In this document: in pieces, positions 48,590-59,063 of the stretch | Position numbering within the stretch: position 1 is the first letter of the stretch | Layout: every line of letters begins with the position of its first letter | Origin: Pelobates cultripes | Taxonomy: Eukaryota > Chordata > Amphibia > Anura > Pelobatidae | DNA length: 64,000 nucleotides | NCBI GenBank assembly: GCA_933207985.1 | Contig: OW240912.1 | Span: forward strand, 360,842,406 to 360,906,405 | Reading direction: 5' to 3' | Notes under the pieces: generated by a model | What the model was told of the DNA's origin: nothing | What the model saw: only the letters and a program-made list of their open reading frames with translations | Database searches by the model: none | Program-made: the position numbers and the translations under genes

Positions 48590-49215
48590 CCGCTGTGACA
48601 TTGCAGTTTGACAAATTCACATTTTTTGGGTGCTAAAAAGTAAATTTGGGGAGTGCACTTCATATCTGAGAGTCAAATAGAACCGTCAAATACTGTGGTT
48701 ACATCGCAGTTTGACCAATTCACATTTTTTTGGTGCTAGAAAGTAAATTTGGGGCATGCCCTTCATATCTGAGAGTCAAATATAACCGTCAAATACTGTG
48801 GTGCATGCCTTGCAGTCCAATAAAACCGTTAAATACAACTGTTACATTGTTGGTTTAAAAAAAAATCACACTTTTTGTGCTAAATAGAACATTTGCAGCC
48901 TGCCGTGCATTTCTTGCAGTCCAATAAAATCCTTAAATACCACTCTTACATTGTTGGTTTAAAATATCACACTTTTTTGTGCTAAATAGAACATTTGCGG
49001 CCTGCCGTGCATTTCTTGCAGTCCAATAAAACCCTTAAATACTACTCTTACATTGTTGGTTTAAAAAATCACACTTTTTTGTGCTAAATAGAACATTTGC
49101 GGACTGCGGTGCATTTCTTGCACTCCAATAAAAGCCTTAAATACTACTCTTACATTGTTGGTTTAAAAAATCATACTTTTTTATGCTAAATAGAACATTT
49201 GCGGCCTGCCATGCA
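48590..49215. repeat. Tandem repeats of about 110 bp within the hAT element
   Basis: Two repeats share acattttttgggtgctaaaa and atctgagagtcaaat. About three and a half later units share ttacattgttggtttaaaa, gctaaatagaacatttgc and cctgccgtgcatttcttgca. Non-coding. Confidence 0.8.
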
Positions 49216-49219
49216 TTTC

Positions 49220-49333
49220 TATTGCCTCTACCTTGGCTTGCTCTGGTCTCTGGCTCCCACATCCCACTCTGTGTCCCAGGTACTGTACCTCAGCCATACC
49301 TAGATGGCACTTATCTGGCTTGAAGTTCAGACC
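49220..49333 (-). pseudogene. Ty3/gypsy reverse transcriptase fragment (downstream piece)
   Basis: The minus strand encodes FKPDKCHLGMAEVQYLGHRV, a typical gypsy RT C-terminal segment. It is the direct continuation of the piece at 53999-54413, separated from it by the Penelope-like insert. Confidence 0.75.
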
Positions 49334-49779
49334 AAGATATATAGAATTTCTCACACACTCATAAGTAGTGTTCACATGCAGTGCTGTGTGAATTACAATT
49401 CAACAAGTGATTGTGATAGAAAGTGAAATAACTTCCCTTAGCAATATAGGATATGCCCGAAGATTTCCTCCTATCTTCAATTCAACATGCATATGATATA
49501 GGGCTATTCCAAGCTAGAGAAACAGAAAATATATGGCATAGTGCAATACTGTATATACTGTGATTGGGTATATGAGTAAGTGACAAATGCTCACTCACAC
49601 TTTAACATCCCAAGAAATGCTTTCAGAAATATGCTGTGTCTTCTTTTGCTTCAGATACTTGGTAAATGTGGATCTCACATAAAAAACAAAGTGCAAAAAA
49701 ATGATTGAATGACTGTTTGAGTAAAGAGTAAAAAAAGCATTTATTACTTACATCAAAGTAAATAAAAGCAGGTAAATCA

Positions 49780-49820
49780 GTCCAACGCGTTTCTTCCCTG
49801 TTAGGGACTTCCTCAGGGAC
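49780..49820 (-). ncRNA. Small hammerhead ribozyme motif, left arm
   Basis: Mirror copy of the motif at 53692-53732. Minus strand: GTCC, CTGAGGA core (49816-49810), stem II TCCCT-AAC-AGGGA, GAAACGCGTT, then GGAC (49783-49780), which pairs with GTCC as stem I. Confidence 0.7.
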
Positions 49821-50736
49821 AATCTTTCACAAGGATGATGAATAAAAATACATATAAACCTAGTTACAAACATCTCCCAATATATACCACCCCCAATCAG
49901 TCCCAATAGTGGTTCTGCAGGTGATTCCATTTCTCTTCAGCTGTTTTCAATTCAAATTTGAGTTACTTCCGGGTTTCGTGTATCCTGTGCGGTCATGTGA
50001 TGTGCGTGATGACGTCATGCGTTCCAGCTATGCGTTCCACCTTCGTTTTGGCTGGCACTCATAATTACAAACTGAGATGTTGAAAAAAAGTCCCAAAAAA
50101 GACTGTTTCTAGGTAGAAATACAAGTGGGGGAGTGTACAAAAGGGAATTGCAAAGAGGTTAAAAAGATGTTGCTGGTTTAAAGGTTTTTTGAATAATCTT
50201 TATTTATAAGAAACAAGTTAAAGAGATATTACTAACTTGAAAGTTTCTAAACAAACTTTATTTATAAAAGACAAAACAGACACACTAGTAACCTGTGTTT
50301 CTTACATTAATACATTTATATGTCAGTGTGCATGAATGCTCAACTGCATACCACATAAGGCAACATGCATACTGCATAATATGATATGCACAAGCCAAGA
50401 TGTTCTAAATAATGCCATAAATGCATTAAAGTGTTAATTCTGTAAAAAATAAATGTATATAAAAAGAATAATAATAAAAAAAATATAATAATAAGACATG
50501 GTAGTTTATCTACCTTCAGCAGAAAATCTGTAATTTTAAAATTAAAGTATATCTAATACTACTGAGAGACCAAGTATTTGTAGTTCCTTTATATTCAATG
50601 GTAGGAAAAAATAGAATAGATTCTTGGCTTGTTCAATGCCAAAAAAAAAACATATAGAGGGATATATGACAATATACACCACCCATAGAGAGCAAAATAA
50701 AAATAAAAATAAAAGAGAACAGAGGGAAAAAGGGAA

Positions 50737-51822
50737 TTACTCCAAAAAGCACCACAGATCTATGTCTGCATTTAATCCTCCTGGTTGGAGGGTTTTTAAT
50801 ATATTGATCCAATACGTTTCTCGCTGTGCTAGTCTTTTAATAAGGTTGCCACCCCTCCAATGGTTATCAATTATTTCTAGACCTATGTAGTGGAAGTGTT
50901 TCCAACTAAAATTAAGACATGAATTACAATGCATGGGAACCGAATGTTTATCATATTTTTTTCTAATATTATTTTTATGTTCCAAAATTCGTTCTTTAAG
51001 TTTTCTACACGTGCGTCCCACGTATTGCTTTCCACAGGGGCAGTGTAGCAAATATATTACATTTTTACTATCACAGTTTATATTAGTCTTGATATTAAAT
51101 TCTCTACCTATAACTGTACTTTTAAACTTTGTTACTTTCAAAAGCCTCTGTGTCAAACAGGCTTTACAATGATTACATGAGCTAAAACCCTTTATTCCAC
51201 TTTTCTTGTTTTCATGTTTATTTTTTAAGGCATAGCTAGGAGCCAATAAGCTTTTCAAATTTTTTGCTTTCCTAAAAATCATAGGTGGCTGTTTGGGTAA
51301 TGTTTCTCCTAAAATTGGATCTTTAAGCAAGATGCCCCAGTGCTTATTCAGAATATTTCTAATCTTTCGATGTTGGGTATTATACTGGGTAATAAATGCA
51401 TATTTAAAATTTTCCCCTTTGTCTTTGACTCTTTTCTTCTTTTTAATTAGATCCTTTCTATCTAGTCTTCCTGTTTCCTTAATTTCCTTGTCTAGTACAC
51501 TTCTTTCATATTTTTTGGATATAAGTTTATTGCATAAATGTTTAGCTTGTTCCTTATAATCATAATTATTGGTACAGTTTCTTTTAATTCGAATTAGTTG
51601 GCTTTTAGGTATAGAATTTAGCCAATGTTCGTGATGACAGCTCTTTTTATGAATAAAGCTATTACCTTCTGTCTCTTTAAAGTAACACTTTGATTGAACC
51701 TTATTATTTTTAATATAAAATGTAATGTCCAGAAAATTTATACTTCTGGTATCAAATGTATGTGTGAACTTTAAATTATAGTTATTGATGTTAATATAAT
51801 TCAAGAATTTTTCTAGGTTCAA
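50737..51822 (-). CDS. Penelope-like element protein, C-terminal part (left arm)
   Basis: A 361-codon open frame without stops. The first about 90 residues match the end of a Penelope-type reverse transcriptase (SINFLDITFYI, then FIHKKSCHHEHWLNSIP), followed by a basic linker, a CNHCKAC cysteine motif (about residues 217-223) and a GIY-YIG endonuclease (residues 254-345: IYLLHCPCG, YVGRTCRKL, LEHKNNI, and the glutamate in QRETYW). The RT core with its catalytic aspartates is missing because the copy is 5'-truncated near 51815, so this is not an autonomous element. It lacks an initiating ATG; the frame opens at a TTG at the junction. Family placement within Penelope-like elements is not resolved. 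Confidence 0.82.
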   Translation of the reverse strand: MNLEKFLNYININNYNLKFTHTFDTRSINFLDITFYIKNNKVQSKCYFKETEGNSFIHKKSCHHEHWLNSIPKSQLIRIKRNCTNNYDYKEQAKHLCNKLISKKYERSVLDKEIKETGRLDRKDLIKKKKRVKDKGENFKYAFITQYNTQHRKIRNILNKHWGILLKDPILGETLPKQPPMIFRKAKNLKSLLAPSYALKNKHENKKSGIKGFSSCNHCKACLTQRLLKVTKFKSTVIGREFNIKTNINCDSKNVIYLLHCPCGKQYVGRTCRKLKERILEHKNNIRKKYDKHSVPMHCNSCLNFSWKHFHYIGLEIIDNHWRGGNLIKRLAQRETYWINILKTLQPGGLNADIDLWCFLE

Positions 51823-52779
51823 TCAAAGTGTTACTTTAAAGAGACAGAAGGTAATAGCTTTATTCATAAAAAGAGCTGTCATCACGAACATTGGCTAAAT
51901 TCTATACCTAAAAGCCAACTAATTCAAATTAAAAGAAACTGTACCAATAATTATGATTATAAGGAACAAGCTAAACATTTATGCAATAAACTTATATCCA
52001 AAAAATATGAAAGAAGTGTACTAGACAAGGAAATTAAGGAAACAGGAAGACTAGATAGAAAGGATCTAATTAAAAAGAAGAAAAGAGTCAAAGACAAAGG
52101 GGAAAATTTTAAATATGCATTTATTACCCAGTATAATACCCAACATCGAAAGATTAGAAATATTCTGAATAAGCACTGGGGCATCTTGCTTAAAGATCCA
52201 ATTTTAGGAGAAACATTACCCAAACAGCCACCTATGATTTTTAGGAAAGCAAAAAATTTGAAAAGCTTATTGGCTCCTAGCTATGCCTTAAAAAATAAAC
52301 ATGAAAACAAGAAAAGTGGAATAAAGGGTTTTAGCTCATGTAATCATTGTAAAGCCTGTTTGACACAGAGGCTTTTGAAAGTAACAAAGTTTAAAAGTAC
52401 AGTTATAGGTAGAGAATTTAATATCAAGACTAATATAAACTGTGATAGTAAAAATGTAATATATTTGCTACACTGCCCCTGTGGAAAGCAATACGTGGGA
52501 CGCACGTGTAGAAAACTTAAAGAACGAATTTTGGAACATAAAAATAATATTAGAAAAAAATATGATAAACATTCGGTTCCCATGCATTGTAATTCATGTC
52601 TTAATTTTAGTTGGAAACACTTCCACTACGTAGGTCTAGAAATAATTGACAACCATTGGAGGGGTGGCAACCTTATTAAAAGACTAGCACAGCGAGAAAC
52701 GTATTGGATCAATATATTAAAAACCCTCCAACCAGGAGGATTAAATGCAGACATAGATCTGTGGTGCTTTTTGGAGTAA
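51818..52779 (+). CDS. Penelope-like element protein, C-terminal part (right arm)
   Basis: The same frame as the left arm, entering at about the VQSKCYF segment and running to a TAA at 52777-52779. Only a few differences are visible (for example IQI for IRI near 51927, YVG for YIG near 52630). It has the CNHCKAC motif and a complete GIY-YIG domain. No ATG opens the frame; truncation removed the RT. Its near identity to the left arm points to insertion of both as one recent event. Confidence 0.8.
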
Positions 52780-53691
52780 TTCCCTTTTTTCCTCTGTTCT
52801 CTTTTATTTTTATTTTTATTTTGCTCTCTATGGGTGGTGTATATTGTCATATATCCCTCTATATGTTTTTTGGCATTGAACAAGCCAAGAATCTATTCTA
52901 TTTTTTCCTACCATTGAATATAAAGGAACTACAAATACTTGGTCTCTCAGTAGTATTAGATATACTTTAATTTTAAAATTACAGATTTTCTGCTGAAGGT
53001 AGATAAACTACCATGTCTTATTATTATATTTTTTTTATTATTATTCTTTTTATATACATTTATTTTTTACAGAATTAACACTTTAATGCATTTATGGCAT
53101 TATTTAGAACATCTTGGATTGTGCATATCATATTATGCAGTGTGCATGTTGCCTTATGTGGTATGCAGTTGAGCATTCATGCACACTGACATATAAATGT
53201 ATTAATGTAAGAAACACAGGTTACTAGTGTGTCTGTTTTGTCTTTTATAAATAAAGTTTGTTTTGAAACTTTCAAGTTAGTAATATCTCTTTAACTTGTT
53301 TCTTATAAATAAAGATTATTCAAAAAACCTTTAAACCAGCAACATCTTTTTAACCTCTTTGCAATTCCCTTTTGTACACTCCCCCCACTTGTATTTCTAC
53401 TTAGAAACAGTCTTTTTTGGGACTTTTTTCAACATCTCAGTTTGTAATTATGAGTGCCAGCCAAAACGAAGGTGGAACGCATAGCTGGAACGCATGACGT
53501 CATCACGCACATCACATGACCGCACAGGATACACGAAACCCGGAAGTAACTCAAATTTGAATTGAAAACAGCTGAAGAGAAATGGAATCATCTGCAGAAC
53601 CACTATTGGGACTGATTGGGGGTGGTATATATTAGGAGATGTTTGTAACTAGGTTTATATGTATTTTTATTCATCATCCTTGTGAAAGATT

Positions 53692-53732
53692 GTCCCTGAG
53701 GAAGTCCCTAACAGGGAAGAAACGCGTTGGAC
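53692..53732 (+). ncRNA. Small hammerhead ribozyme motif, right arm
   Basis: GTCC (53692-53695), core CTGAGGA (53696-53702, fits CUGANGA), stem II TCCCT/AGGGA with loop AAC (53705-53717), GAA (53719-53721), very short stem III ACGCGT (53722-53727), T at 53728 before the cleavage site, then GGAC (53729-53732) closing a 4-bp stem I. Tiny stem III hammerheads of this kind are known from Penelope-like elements. Confidence 0.72.
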
Positions 53733-53998
53733 TGATTTACCTGCTTTTATTTACTTTGATGTAAGTAATAAATGCTTTTTTTACTCTTTACTCAAACAGT
53801 CATTCAATCATTTTTTTGCACTTTGTTTTTTATGTGAGATCCACATTTACCAAGTATCTGAAGCAAAAGAAGACACAGCATATTTCTGAAAGCATTTCTT
53901 GGGATGTTAAAGTGTGAGTGAGCATTTGTCACTTACTCATATACCCAATCACAGTATATACAGTATTGCACTATGCCATATATTTTCTGTTTCCCTAG

Positions 53999-54413
53999 CT
54001 TGAAGGTCAGACCGGCGGCCTGAATCTTGTCCAGAATCACCCCTACATGAACCAAGTGCTCCTCCCAAGACCCACTGTAGATCGTGATGTTATCCAGGTA
54101 TGCACAAGCAAAATCCTGGAAGCCATCGAGGAGCCTATCCACCATACGCTGGAAGGTAGCCGGGGCATTTTTCATCCCGAATGGCATGACCCTAAATAGG
54201 TGCAGGCCAAACGGGGTGACAAATGCCGAATTGGGGATAGCATCCTCGGGCCAGGGGAATCTGCCAATAGCCCTTACACAGGTCTATGGTAGTGAGATAG
54301 CGTCCCCTGGCTATGCGATCTAGCAGTTCGTCTACCCTGGGCATCGGGTAGGTGTCAGGGGTGGTCTTCTCGTTGAGTCACCTGTAGTGCACGCAGAACC
54401 GGGTGGTCCCGGG
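53999..54413 (-). pseudogene. Ty3/gypsy reverse transcriptase fragment (upstream piece)
   Basis: The minus strand reads TRFCVHYR, then YPMPRVDELLDRI, YLTTIDLCKGYWQIPLA, MPFGMKNAPATFQRM and CAYLDNITIYSGSWEEHL: the RT palm with the YxDN/YxDD region altered to YLDN. A stop near 54380 and a frameshift near 54210 disable it. It continues across the Penelope-like insert at 49220-49333. Confidence 0.8.
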
Positions 54414-54440
54414 TGGGCGATGATGGAAGAGGATGTGGCA
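54414..54440. repeat. 27-bp direct repeat, first copy
   Basis: The 27 bases 54414-54440 recur without change at 54650-54676, where they are part of the hAT transposase frame. They bracket the gypsy integrase piece at 54441-54649. Confidence 0.9.
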
Positions 54441-54649
54441 TCGCTGGATCCTTTCATCTGCACAGCTGGCAATGACATAAGTAGTATCACATACCTGGGC
54501 TACTACTTTGTATGGGCCCTGCCAAGATGCTTGCATCTTGTCAGTCTTCACCGGCTTGAGCACTAAGAGTACTCCACCAACATGGCCAGTGCCGCTGATG
54601 CCGTTCTCAGCCTTACTATCACGCTTCTATGTCTCCTTGAAAAATGCTT
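54441..54649 (-). pseudogene. Ty3/gypsy integrase C-terminal fragment
   Basis: The minus strand encodes KPVKTDKMQASWQGPYKVV with the GPY/F-type motif of gypsy integrases, followed by VIASCADERIQR. It is cut off on both sides at the 27-bp hAT repeats. Confidence 0.65.
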
Positions 54650-55640
54650 TGGGCGATGATGGAAGAGGATGTGGCACAGGATGAAGAGGAGGAAGAGGGG
54701 TCATTTCCATGGTTATCAGGCCGGTCATTCACAAGTCGCTTGGAGGGTGGGTTCCTGAACCAGCATAGGCCAGGTACACAATTGACCAGCCAGGGCACAG
54801 TTATGGAGGATGAGGAGGAGGAGGAGGAACCATGTTCACAGCAGGGGGGCACCCAACACAGCTCGTGGGAATCACTGGAGCATGGCTGGGGTCATACGGA
54901 GGACACAGATGATACACTTTCCACAGAGGACAGCTTGTCCTTGCCTCTGGGCAGCCTGGCACACATGAGCGACTACATGCTGCACTGCCTGCGCAACGAC
55001 TGCCGAGTTGCCCACATTCTAACTTGTGCTGATTACTGGGTGGCCACCCTGTTGGATCCCCATTACAAGGACAATGTGCCATCCTTAATTCTCTCACTGG
55101 ATCGTGATCAGAAGATGCGCGACTACAAGCGCACACTGGTAGATGCGTTGCAGAGGGCATTCCCAACTGACACCGGAGGCGAAAGCAGAGGAGGAGGAAG
55201 AGGTCACCATCGCAGCTGGGGCACTGCCAGCACCTCAGAAGGCAGGGTTAGCATGGCTGAAATGTTGAAAAGCTTTGTCAGCATGCTACAACAACCAGCA
55301 CCACCAGCTGATATGGAACGTCTTAGCAGGAGGCAGCATTTCAGCAACATGGTGGTACAGTACTGCCTACACGTACTGACTGGTGGGTCTGCCCCATTCA
55401 ACTTCTCCAAATTGGGCACATGGCCTGAGCTTGCCCTTATGCCTTGGAGGTGCTGGCCTGCCCTGCAGCAAGTATATTATCTGTATGTGTGTTTAGCATG
55501 GCAGGAGGCGTTATCACAAACAAGCGCAGCCGTCTGTCCACAGCCAACGTGGACAAGCTCACGTTTATTAAAATGAACCAGGCATGGATCCCACCAGACT
55601 TGTCTGTAACTTGTGCAGAACAGACATTTATACCGGCCTC
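54644..55640 (+). pseudogene. hAT transposase, C-terminal half, frameshifted
   Basis: The 310-codon frame (54644-55576) begins with an acidic stretch (EEDVAQDEEEEEG and later EDEEEEEE), then YWVATLLDPHYKDNVPS, the LDPRYK-type motif of hAT transposases. The dimerisation (hATC) region is split: VYYLYVCLAWQEALSQ in this frame, then FSMAGGVITNKRSRLS and KLTFIKMNQAWIP in the next frame (from 55444). The N-terminal zinc-finger and catalytic part are lost to the nested insertions. It belongs to the surrounding hAT element. Confidence 0.8.
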
Positions 55641-56157
55641 ACCCAGCCATTGTTATACTCAAGTGCACTTATTCTTTGGTTTCTTTTGTTATATGTCCCA
55701 ATATTTTGGGATCTACCCCAATTTAAAAAAAAGAAAAAACATACAAACAAATAAAAAAACAGTGTTGGCTACCTCCTCCTCCTCCTCCTCCACAGTCGTT
55801 TCCACCTACACCGCTATGGTCACCACCTTCTCAACCTCCTATTCCACATCCACCTTCTCCTCCTAGTTCAAAAGAATAATTTTTAATTTTTATGTATTTT
55901 ATGTTATTTTAAGTTATTTCCCTATCTACATTTGTTTGCAGGGCACTTGTCCTACTCTTACCCCCATTTTACTTCCCTTTGCAGCCCTCTAGCCCTTTCC
56001 AAGACTTTTTAGAGCCATTTTAGTGCCCAAAAGTTCAGGTCCCCTTGACTTCAATGGGTTTCGGGTTCAGGGTCAAGTTCGAGTACGAACTCGAACTTTT
56101 TGCAGAAGTTTGGCCGAACCCGGCGAACCCGAACATCCAGGTGTCCGCTCAACTCTA
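55641..56157. other. 3' non-coding end of the hAT element
   Basis: Contains a CTCCTC-rich run (about 55770-55865) and ends in the inverted terminal repeat with several gttcgggttcg-like blocks matching the left end. Confidence 0.6.
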
Positions 56158-58388
56158 TTCACTAGCTCTTCATACAACCCCTACATTCATTAGGCTTCTA
56201 ATTGTGGACCTACATCTCTATGTTTCTGTACGTTCTCATCATTGAGTCTTTAGGCAGTACAAAGTTTAGTAGCAATCTCTTAATTTTGATCTCAACATCT
56301 CAGTTCTTTAATCTGCTCTTTATTGTTTTATTCTATATTAGTAATCTTCTGCATCAAATGTTAATCTCTAAAACAAGGCACCTGTATCAGACATTATAGC
56401 AGTACTTTAACTTCCTTTGATTTGTAATACATGTTTACTTATCTCCATATTAACAAATATGTGTTTGCGAGAAAGTTGTGGAAATAGCAACAAGCATTAA
56501 AGGAGAACTAGAAAATTAGAAAGACAAATATTTGCTTTGAATGCTTGAGGTACTCCTGGCTATTTAGATTCATTCCCCCCTTTCTAACTAAAATAAAATA
56601 GTTTCACTTACCTTTAATTCCATTCCATGACAGTCTTTCTAAGGCCTCCACTCCATTCCTGTCTGAGGTCATCATTACCGAATATCTTAACCAATATTCT
56701 GTAGACAAGCATTCAGGGCCTACTGAGCACATAGATATAGATATCTCCACATTGTGCCAATCAGTATCTCTTCATAGAATGCCTTTTTCCAATACACACA
56801 GCATGAGGATTCTTAACATCGGCCTTGCCAGGGTTGCAGCTTCTAAAGGAGCGATGTAAACATTGCCTTTTCTTAGACAAGGCAGTGTTTACATTGCGGA
56901 GACTTCAGTAAAGTCTCATTTCATCTAAACACTATATTGAGATGCAGTTGTTATTGGTGCTACACCTTATGTTGTCTTTATTGAAAAGAAAAAGTTTTTT
57001 TTTTTAAAGGAAAATGCTTATTTTTGCAAATTGTTATTGGGTCATGTGACCGGACTGTCTACATGATACCCTTTATAAGTTATGGATATACTTATTTTGG
57101 TATACAGGACTGAGGCCTCACAGGCAGCCAAAACATTATTTTTCTTGGGGATGACAGACTGCCAGTAAACATTTGGCACATACCAGCTGTTTTAACCTTT
57201 ATTACATAGTGGTTGCAAAGAACACATGTCATAGATGTAGCAACTCACTAAGGTTCTAAAATACAAAATAGAAAAAACTATACATTTCAAACAGAATTCC
57301 AAATCTTAAAGAACTATAAATTTGAAATCAAATGCCATTACATTATTACCATTTATTATTTTGACCAAATGTGAAAAACTCACTTAGTGCTAAACTAATA
57401 CTTTTTATGTTTTGTTTTAGGTTGACTGCACATGACTCTGTTAATATATGTAAGTGAGGCAATATTTAAACAATTTAGTTAAGGAGGAAATATGCATACA
57501 TAGATTAAGCGTGTAACTCACTTGTTAACGTCACACTTTAAATTCTCAATAAGGTACACTGTCACTTTCCTTTTTCCAGTGTTAAATTGATCTATACATT
57601 GTTTTACACTGTAAGCAATGTGAGTAACAATTGCTTATTATTATGTAACACACAAACACGTGGTCACCCACACATACATATACAAATGTGCTTAGTAATA
57701 TGCTTACTCTATATGTGTAATAGATCTTACTGTAAAATTTTAAGTACAATTCAGACTATAATAAAACACATTTAATAGTAATTTTAAGAAGTCTTTAAAC
57801 TTTTTTTTATTGAATGTTTTTTATTTGCAAATAGTCCCTCGTTATGTATATTTCTCTCTATATTTCATATTTATTACAGACCTTAAATGGCTGCTTCTTT
57901 GGTTGAAGGTTTCAGTCCAGTCAAGTACAAATAGTTAACTTTCTACATCCATGTCTTTCAGCAAATGTTTAACATTCTACATTTATGTCTTTCAGCTGTG
58001 CTACATTCTAGCACTGGAGGAAAATCCAGCTCAGGACGGAAGTCCCATGGTACAAGTGATCATAAGGGAGGATTTAGTGCAAGCAGTGGGAGGAGCTTTA
58101 GCCACCTCTCCGAAAGCAAACATAGCACTGGCCACGGACACCACTGCTAAAGTAGAAGCTAGCCCCGTCTCTACATATATTAGAGCAAAAGTGAAAGTAT
58201 AGATTGTAGTGAAATCACTGGCACTATATATTATCAATCTGCTATATTGATCTGTTTGGTATTCACTATGCATAGATCATTCTCATTTGCAAACTCAAAA
58301 TATTTATTTTCTCCATCTTCTCTTAGGATAGTCCTCACTCATATGTTGTAAATAAAAGCTTTACTACCTACCTGTAATGTTTCTCTTC

Positions 58389-58394
58389 AATAAA
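58389..58394 (+). terminator. Polyadenylation signal AATAAA, keratin copy D
   Basis: Same context as in the other copies, still intact in the pseudogene. Confidence 0.7.
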
Positions 58395-59061
58395 ATGGTA
58401 TTCATTCAACAATGCTTGACAACATTGTGTTTATTGTAAATTGTTTAAGAATTAACACATTATGGCATTATGTGAAATAGGAAGATTTATCTGAGACGAT
58501 AAATAATTCTATACGATTAAATACTAGATTGTGGTGTTGCACACATCATCATGGCCTTGATTTAATATTTTTAGATAAGCTTTTTAAAAGATTCCGTATA
58601 CTTTTTATAAACTTTCAAAATGATTTCATTTTTTTTAAACATATTTGATGTTTACTTATGATGTAATTTTAATTATTAAATATTTTGGTGGAAAAAAGTT
58701 TGAAAAAAACATTAAATAATTTGTATAGCTTTTCTAAAATATTCAATCATTTGAACAGCTTATCTACAAATATTAAATGAAGCCCTAAACTTGAGATTAT
58801 CACATCATACATTACTGTTTTAATAAATATGAATGGCCATTAGGGCGATATATTAATTGCCTAAGCCTCAAAACATAATGTTCATTCCTTGCACAGTATA
58901 AAAATACCCCTCTAGAATGCATGGCATGATTTATGTTCCCATAACATTCATCCTTCATCTCCCACTTTCTGTTAATGCCTGTTGTAGTGGATTCTAAACT
59001 AATTTCAGGATTGTCCATGTGCAAGATACACAAAATGCATTAGTGAAACAAAAACAAGACT
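58395..59061. other. 3' flank of copy D, no gene seen
   Basis: Paralogue of 5776-6467; no recognisable coding content. Confidence 0.5.
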
Positions 59062-59063
59062 TA

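Larger units (their letters stand above)
49334..53998. mobile_element. Penelope-like element, head-to-head inverted dimer
   Basis: Two near-identical arms (49511-51700 minus; 51816-53998 plus) face each other across 115 bp present only in the left copy. The left copy also has an extra 177 bp at its 3' end. Nearly identical 15-bp target copies flank the whole: cttgaagttcagacc (49319-49333) and cttgaaggtcagacc (53999-54013). Each arm has a GIY-YIG reading frame and about 1.2-1.4 kb of 3' sequence with a hammerhead motif. Inverted, 5'-truncated copies are a known habit of Penelope-like elements. Confidence 0.88.
47264..56157 (+). mobile_element. 8.9-kb hAT element carrying nested retroelements
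   Basis: The ends are inverted: tagagttgagcgcacccg on the left, and the right end read inward starts tagagttgagcgg. A perfect 8-bp target copy ttcactag flanks it (47256-47263, 56158-56165), as for hAT elements. hAT sequence proper is 47264-49219 and 54650-56157; the middle is filled by gypsy pieces and a Penelope-like element. The left part includes a CA-rich segment and tandem repeats. Confidence 0.85.
41075..58150 (+). pseudogene. Type II keratin, copy D, pseudogene with large insertions
   Basis: All nine exon equivalents remain: 41075-41523, 42349-42557, 43862-43922, 44025-44120, 46389-46553, 46636-46723 (partial), 47011-47231, 57421-57449, 57996-58150. Three lesions disable it. Exon 1 is 449 nt instead of 453: four bases are missing near 41127, so the ATG frame ends at 41404 in the head. 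Exon 6 stops after 88 of 126 nt and is fused to intron sequence, losing its donor. Exon 7 has TAG at 47092-47094 where the sisters have GAG. Intron 2 holds a 960-bp insert, intron 4 an L1 fragment, intron 6 a 72-bp MITE and intron 7 an 8.9-kb hAT complex. Exons 2-5, 8 and 9 are still intact in frame. Confidence 0.92.

Noticed and set aside
52186..52779. Right-arm Penelope-like frame starting at 52186
   Set aside because: That start is a TTG; the same frame is open from about 51818, so the longer extent was reported.
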